In this document: in pieces, positions 5,894 to 8,373 of the stretch
Layout of the letters: every line of letters starts with the position of its first letter
Position numbering within the stretch: the first letter of the stretch is position 1
Assembly (NCBI GenBank): GCA_015493425.1
Contig: WGDG01000250.1
Span: 1-8,373 of the forward strand
Reading direction: 5' to 3'
DNA length: 8,373 nt
From: Sulfurovum sp.
GTDB lineage: Bacteria > Campylobacterota > Campylobacteria > Campylobacterales > Sulfurovaceae
Made by a program: the position numbers and the translations under genes
The notes under the pieces: model-generated
Seen by the model: the letters and a program-made list of their open reading frames with translations, nothing else
Database searches by the model: none
What the model was told of the DNA's origin: nothing

Positions 5894-6961
5894 TTACAGT
5901 CCCGCTTCCTGAATGGCTTCTGCCTGTGCGTGTGCTATGAGGGGGTCGATGAGCAGCTGAAGGTTGCCGTTGTTCATGACATCATCGAGTGCATAGAGAG
6001 TCAGACCGATGCGGTGGTCAGTGATACGGTTTTGTGGATAGTTGTAGGTTCTGATCTTTTCAGAACGATCCCCGGAACCAACCTGTAGTTTACGCTGCCC
6101 GGCAGTCTCATCGAGCTGTTTTTGCAGTTCAGCTTCATAGACACGTGCTTTGAGTACCTTCATCGCTTTATCACGGTTTTTGTGCTGTGATTTTTCATCC
6201 TGAATGGCAACGACAATACCGGTAGGGATATGTGTCAGACGTACGGCAGAGTCAGTTGTGTTGACAGATTGTCCTCCACAGCCGCTGGAGCGGTATACAT
6301 CCATTTTTATTTCATTGGGCTTAATATCAACCTCGACATCGTCCACTTCAGGAATGACAGCTACCGTAATGGCTGAGGTATGTACACGTCCCTGTGTTTC
6401 CGTATCGGGAACACGCTGTACACGATGGGTTCCTGCTTCGTATTTGAGTTTCGAATAGACACTTTCGCCTTTGATCTGGGCGATGAGTTCTTTGTATCCG
6501 CCTGCCGTGCCGTCACTGCTGCTGACAATCTCTACTTTCCAGCCCATCTGCTCGGCATATCGGGTGTACATTCTGAAGACATCGGCAACGAAAAGTGCAC
6601 TTTCATCTCCGCCTGCCCCTGCGCGAAGTTCGAGGAAGATGTTTTTGTCATCGTTCTTGTCTTTGGGGATCATCAGTACTTTGATCTCTTCTTCAAGTTT
6701 TGGCAGCATTGGCTCGAGTTCTGAAAGTTCCTCTTTTGCCAATTCTCCAAGTTCCGGATCTCCGAGAAGTTCTTTATTTTCCTCTATGGCATTGGCAGTT
6801 TCAATGTAGTGCTTTGCTTTTTCTACCAGTTCGTTCAGGCCTGCCTGCTCTTTGCTCAGTTCTGTCATACGATTGATATCGCTGGCGATATCGGGAGAAC
6901 TTAACAGTTCGCTGATCTCATTGTGTCTATCGATAAAGGGTTGAAGTTTTTCTATGAACAT
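5894..6961 (-). CDS. prfA: Peptide chain release factor 1 (RF1)
   Basis: RF1 (355 residues) recognises UAA and UAG stop codons and releases the finished protein in the ribosome. The full domain order is present: N-terminal helical domain (about 1-105), the decoding domain with the RF1-type PxT tripeptide (here PDT, residues 185-187, within HRVQRVPDTETQGR), the catalytic GGQ loop (SSGCGGQSVNTT, GGQ at 229-231), and the C-terminal RTYNYPQNRITDHR block (304-317). The PxT motif separates it from RF2, which has SPF. Length is normal. The ATG at 6959-6961 is the only sensible start, but the ribosome binding site is poor (AAAGAACGCCT before the ATG, no GG). It follows rpsT by 66 nt on the same strand and may be co-transcribed or use a nearby promoter. 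Its own stop codon is UAA. Confidence 0.97.
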   Translation of the reverse strand: MFIEKLQPFIDRHNEISELLSSPDIASDINRMTELSKEQAGLNELVEKAKHYIETANAIEENKELLGDPELGELAKEELSELEPMLPKLEEEIKVLMIPKDKNDDKNIFLELRAGAGGDESALFVADVFRMYTRYAEQMGWKVEIVSSSDGTAGGYKELIAQIKGESVYSKLKYEAGTHRVQRVPDTETQGRVHTSAITVAVIPEVDDVEVDIKPNEIKMDVYRSSGCGGQSVNTTDSAVRLTHIPTGIVVAIQDEKSQHKNRDKAMKVLKARVYEAELQKQLDETAGQRKLQVGSGDRSEKIRTYNYPQNRITDHRIGLTLYALDDVMNNGNLQLLIDPLIAHAQAEAIQEAGL

Positions 6962-6969
6962 AGGCGTTC

Positions 6970-6998
6970 TTTATAGTAAATTTTGAGGATGTTTGTAA
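6970..6998 (-). promoter_or_regulatory. Possible prfA promoter giving a near-leaderless mRNA
   Basis: On the minus strand TTACAA (6993-6998) and TATAAA (6970-6975) are 17 nt apart. A start about 7 nt further would fall within 2-4 nt of the prfA ATG. That would agree with the weak ribosome binding site of prfA, but both boxes are imperfect and the region is AT-rich, so co-transcription with rpsT remains at least as likely. Confidence 0.22.
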
Positions 6999-7018
6999 TT
7001 AAAGTAATTGAAAGGGGT

Positions 7019-7042
7019 TCGAAACTGCTTACGCAGCTTCGA
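7019..7042 (-). other. Hairpin enclosing the rpsT stop codon
   Basis: On the minus strand TCGAAGCTGC pairs with GCAGTTTCGA over 10 bp (one G-U pair), closed by the tetraloop GTAA, a GNRA type. The TAA of the loop is the rpsT stop codon. The flank after the stem is ACCCCTTTCAATT, with no U-run, so it is more likely an RNA stability or processing element, or a partial terminator between rpsT and prfA, than a strong stop. Confidence 0.5.
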
Positions 7043-7298
7043 TGTTGTTGACCATTTTATGAAGACGGCTTACTTTTCTGGATGCTGTCTGTTTCTTGAT
7101 GAAACCTTTGCTGACCAGGGCATGAATCTTCTTGTTGGCTACTTTAAACGCTTCTGCCGCAGCTGCTTTGTCGCCTGCTTCTACTGCTTCATGAACCGCT
7201 TTTACGATGTTTTTGAAACGTGTTCTGTAGTATCTGTTTCTTTCCGTTCTCTTTGCCGTTTGCAAAATACGCTTTTTTGCTGACTTATGGTGTGCCAT
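7029..7298 (-). CDS. rpsT: 30S ribosomal protein S20
   Basis: S20 (89 residues) binds 16S rRNA and helps assemble the small ribosomal subunit. The N-terminus MAHHKSAKKRILQTAKR, the basic helix RNRYYRTRFKNIVKAV and the C-terminal GFIKKQTASRKVSRLHKMV (near 64-82) are characteristic. Lys and Arg dominate and there is no cysteine. The start at 7298 is chosen over an in-frame ATG at 7334 because it gives the standard S20 N-terminus and has an AAAAGGA ribosome binding site 5 nt upstream; the extension would add MEWQLTNSKRNS, foreign to the family. It precedes prfA on the same strand and is divergent from glmM, a clustering I recall from Helicobacter. The leader holds alternative hairpins that could serve autoregulation. 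Confidence 0.96.
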   Translation of the reverse strand: MAHHKSAKKRILQTAKRTERNRYYRTRFKNIVKAVHEAVEAGDKAAAAEAFKVANKKIHALVSKGFIKKQTASRKVSRLHKMVNNIEAA

Positions 7299-7303
7299 AG
7301 AAT

Positions 7304-7347
7304 TCCTTTTGGAGTTTGTTAGTTGCCACTCCATATGGTATAGAGTG
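7304..7347 (-). promoter_or_regulatory. rpsT leader with mutually exclusive hairpins
   Basis: On the minus strand the leader reads CACTC (7347-7343), then GGAGTG (7332-7327), then ACTCC (7315-7311), then the ribosome binding site AAGGA (7308-7304). GAGTG can pair with upstream CACTC, or GGAGT can pair with downstream ACTCC; the two stems share bases and cannot coexist. The second ends 2 nt before the ribosome binding site. E. coli S20 is known to repress its own translation, so a similar switch is inferred here. Stems are only 5 bp. Confidence 0.3.
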
Positions 7348-7361
7348 AAAATAGTTCGCGA

Positions 7362-7367
7362 ATAATA
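7362..7367 (-). promoter_or_regulatory. Candidate -10 box of rpsT
   Basis: TATTAT on the minus strand (in TTTAGATATTATTCGCG) would start transcription near 7355 and give a leader of about 57 nt that includes the alternative hairpins. No -35 is seen at the right distance. A TATACC at 7337-7342 is a weaker competitor that would truncate the leader. Confidence 0.3.
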
Positions 7368-7406
7368 TCTAAAATAATATTAAAGCATTATTAAATACGT
7401 TCAGCT

Positions 7407-7436
7407 TTGGTGTTGGGACGGGAAGTTAATGATAAT
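7407..7436 (+). promoter_or_regulatory. Candidate glmM promoter
   Basis: TTGGTG (7407-7412) and GATAAT (7431-7436) are 18 nt apart, within TAATGATAATTCG. Transcription would start near 7443, leaving a leader of about 37 nt with AAGGAG before the GTG start. TAAAAT at 7441-7446 is an alternative -10. It would be divergent from the rpsT promoter, which lies about 40 to 70 nt away. Confidence 0.4.
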
Positions 7437-7479
7437 TCGATAAAATTGGGCAACAGTAACAGTAGGCAAGGAGAATAGT

Positions 7480-8373
7480 GTGGCACTTTTTGGAACAGAC
7501 GGAGTTCGTGGAAAAGCAGGCAAGAAAGTAACGGCCATCAGTACTATGAAACTGGCGATGGCAACAGGCATTTACTTTAAACAAAGTGCTAGAACCAAGA
7601 AAATTCTGGTGGGTAAAGATACACGGCGCAGCGGCTATATGATTGAAAATGCGCTTGTATCGGGATTGACGGCAGTAGGGTTTGATGTGATTCAGATCGG
7701 TCCAATGCCAACACCCGCCGTAGCATTCCTGACAGAAAATATGCGTTGTGATGCAGGAATTATGATTTCGGCAAGTCATAATCCCTACTATGACAATGGT
7801 ATCAAATTTTTCGATGCGGAAGGGAATAAGCTCAACCGTGATGAAGAGGAAAAAATAGAGGCAATCTTTGCCGATGATGCACAGGTAGAATCAGCACAGG
7901 AGACAGGGAAGCATATCGGGAAATCGAAGCGTATCGATGATGTAATAGGCCGGTACATTGTGCATATCAAAAATTCTTTTCCAAAGTCACTGACCCTTTC
8001 AGGTATGCGTATTGTGATTGACTGTGCCAACGGAGCGGGGTATATTGTAGGCCCGACCATTTTGCAGGAGCTTGGGGCAGAAGTATTTGTCATTGGAGAT
8101 GAACCGAACGGTTTCAATATCAATGACGGATGCGGTGCGATGCATCCGGAAAATCTTGCAAAAGTGGTACTGGACAAGCGTGCGGATCTTGGTATTGCCC
8201 TGGATGGGGATGCGGACAGGCTGGTGTTGGTCGATGAGAAGGGGGAAGTTATTGACGGTGACAAACTGATGGGGGTGCTGGCTGTTTATATGAAAGAGCA
8301 GGGTACGCTCAAAGGTGACGGTATGGTAGCAACGGTCATGAGTAATCAGGGACTGGAAGAATATCTGTCCAGA
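7480..8373 (+). CDS. glmM: Phosphoglucosamine mutase, 3' part outside the window
   Basis: GlmM converts glucosamine 6-phosphate to glucosamine 1-phosphate, a step toward UDP-N-acetylglucosamine for peptidoglycan and lipopolysaccharide, in the cytoplasm. The first 298 residues of a family usually near 445 are present and the frame is open to the window edge. The start codon is GTG at 7480-7482, with AAGGAG (7468-7473) 6 nt upstream, and gives the typical N-terminus MALFGTDGVRGKAG. The active-site loop ISASHNPYYDNG places the phosphoserine at Ser99. The metal-binding loop DGDADR is at 242-247, in IALDGDADRLVLVDE. The ISASHNP signature and N-terminus favour GlmM over phosphomannomutase. In Helicobacter, lspA follows glmM, so it may be the next gene. 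Divergent from rpsT. Confidence 0.95.
   Translation, partial: MALFGTDGVRGKAGKKVTAISTMKLAMATGIYFKQSARTKKILVGKDTRRSGYMIENALVSGLTAVGFDVIQIGPMPTPAVAFLTENMRCDAGIMISASHNPYYDNGIKFFDAEGNKLNRDEEEKIEAIFADDAQVESAQETGKHIGKSKRIDDVIGRYIVHIKNSFPKSLTLSGMRIVIDCANGAGYIVGPTILQELGAEVFVIGDEPNGFNINDGCGAMHPENLAKVVLDKRADLGIALDGDADRLVLVDEKGEVIDGDKLMGVLAVYMKEQGTLKGDGMVATVMSNQGLEEYLSR

Noticed and set aside
6204..6809. Plus-strand open frames opposite prfA, one very Ser-rich
   Set aside because: Low-complexity antisense of the acidic, Leu/Glu-rich RF1 coding sequence; no ribosome binding sites or motifs.
6976..7010. Direct repeat AATTAC in the rpsT-prfA gap as a regulator site
   Set aside because: Two 6-nt copies in very AT-rich DNA are expected by chance and show no other support.
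7299..7334. Upstream in-frame start for rpsT
   Set aside because: It would add 12 residues absent from S20 proteins, while the inner ATG has a good ribosome binding site.
7426..8264. Two long minus-strand open frames (7426-7779 and 7788-8264) at the right end
   Set aside because: They are opposite glmM, whose GTG start hides it from ATG-based reading; their Ser/Cys-rich products show no family features.
1..8373. CRISPR array, tRNA, rRNA, insertion sequence or prophage signs
   Set aside because: No regularly spaced repeats, cloverleaf, transposase-like product or terminal repeats were seen by reading both strands.

Overview
The window looks like chromosomal DNA of a sulfur-oxidising Campylobacterota (epsilonproteobacterium), most likely a Sulfurovum or Sulfurimonas relative. 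Two things point there. First, a soxC-soxD-soxY-soxZ block stands without soxX, soxA or soxB, which is the split sox arrangement known from that group. Second, prfA and rpsT lie divergent from glmM, a neighbourhood I recall from Helicobacter. Assignment is by reading motifs only; no database search was possible.

Layout. At 118-1050 (+) is an exported protein that appears to carry two DUF302-like halves. At 1134-1574 (-) is a small MOSC-domain protein, divergent from the sox block across a 272-nt promoter region. At 1847-5209 (+) is the sox block: soxC (molybdenum sulfane dehydrogenase subunit, Tat signal), soxD (diheme cytochrome c subunit, overlapping soxC by 20 nt), soxY (Tat-exported sulfur carrier with a C-terminal GGCEG arm) and soxZ (its partner). 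A good -10 box and a 5' hairpin lie between soxD and soxY and suggest a second transcript for the carrier pair. At 5272-5739 (-) is an unrecognised cytoplasmic protein. At 5894-6961 (-) is prfA (release factor 1) and at 7029-7298 (-) is rpsT (ribosomal protein S20). At 7480 (+) glmM (phosphoglucosamine mutase) starts with GTG and runs off the right edge.

How the genes work together. SoxYZ carries sulfur intermediates on the cysteine near the end of SoxY. SoxCD oxidises the sulfane sulfur on that carrier in the periplasm and passes electrons to the respiratory chain through the SoxD hemes. SoxXA and SoxB, which load and hydrolyse the carrier-bound intermediates, must be encoded elsewhere. SoxC needs a molybdenum cofactor, so the adjacent divergent MOSC gene may be more than coincidence. 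The right third is housekeeping: translation (rpsT, prfA) and cell-wall precursor synthesis (glmM).

I found no clear new multi-gene system. The points most worth a second look are the GGCEG carrier arm, the internal soxYZ promoter with a 5' hairpin, mutually exclusive hairpins in the rpsT leader next to the ribosome binding site, and stop codons of rpsT and prfA that both sit in hairpin loops. No tRNA, rRNA, CRISPR array, insertion sequence or attachment site was seen.
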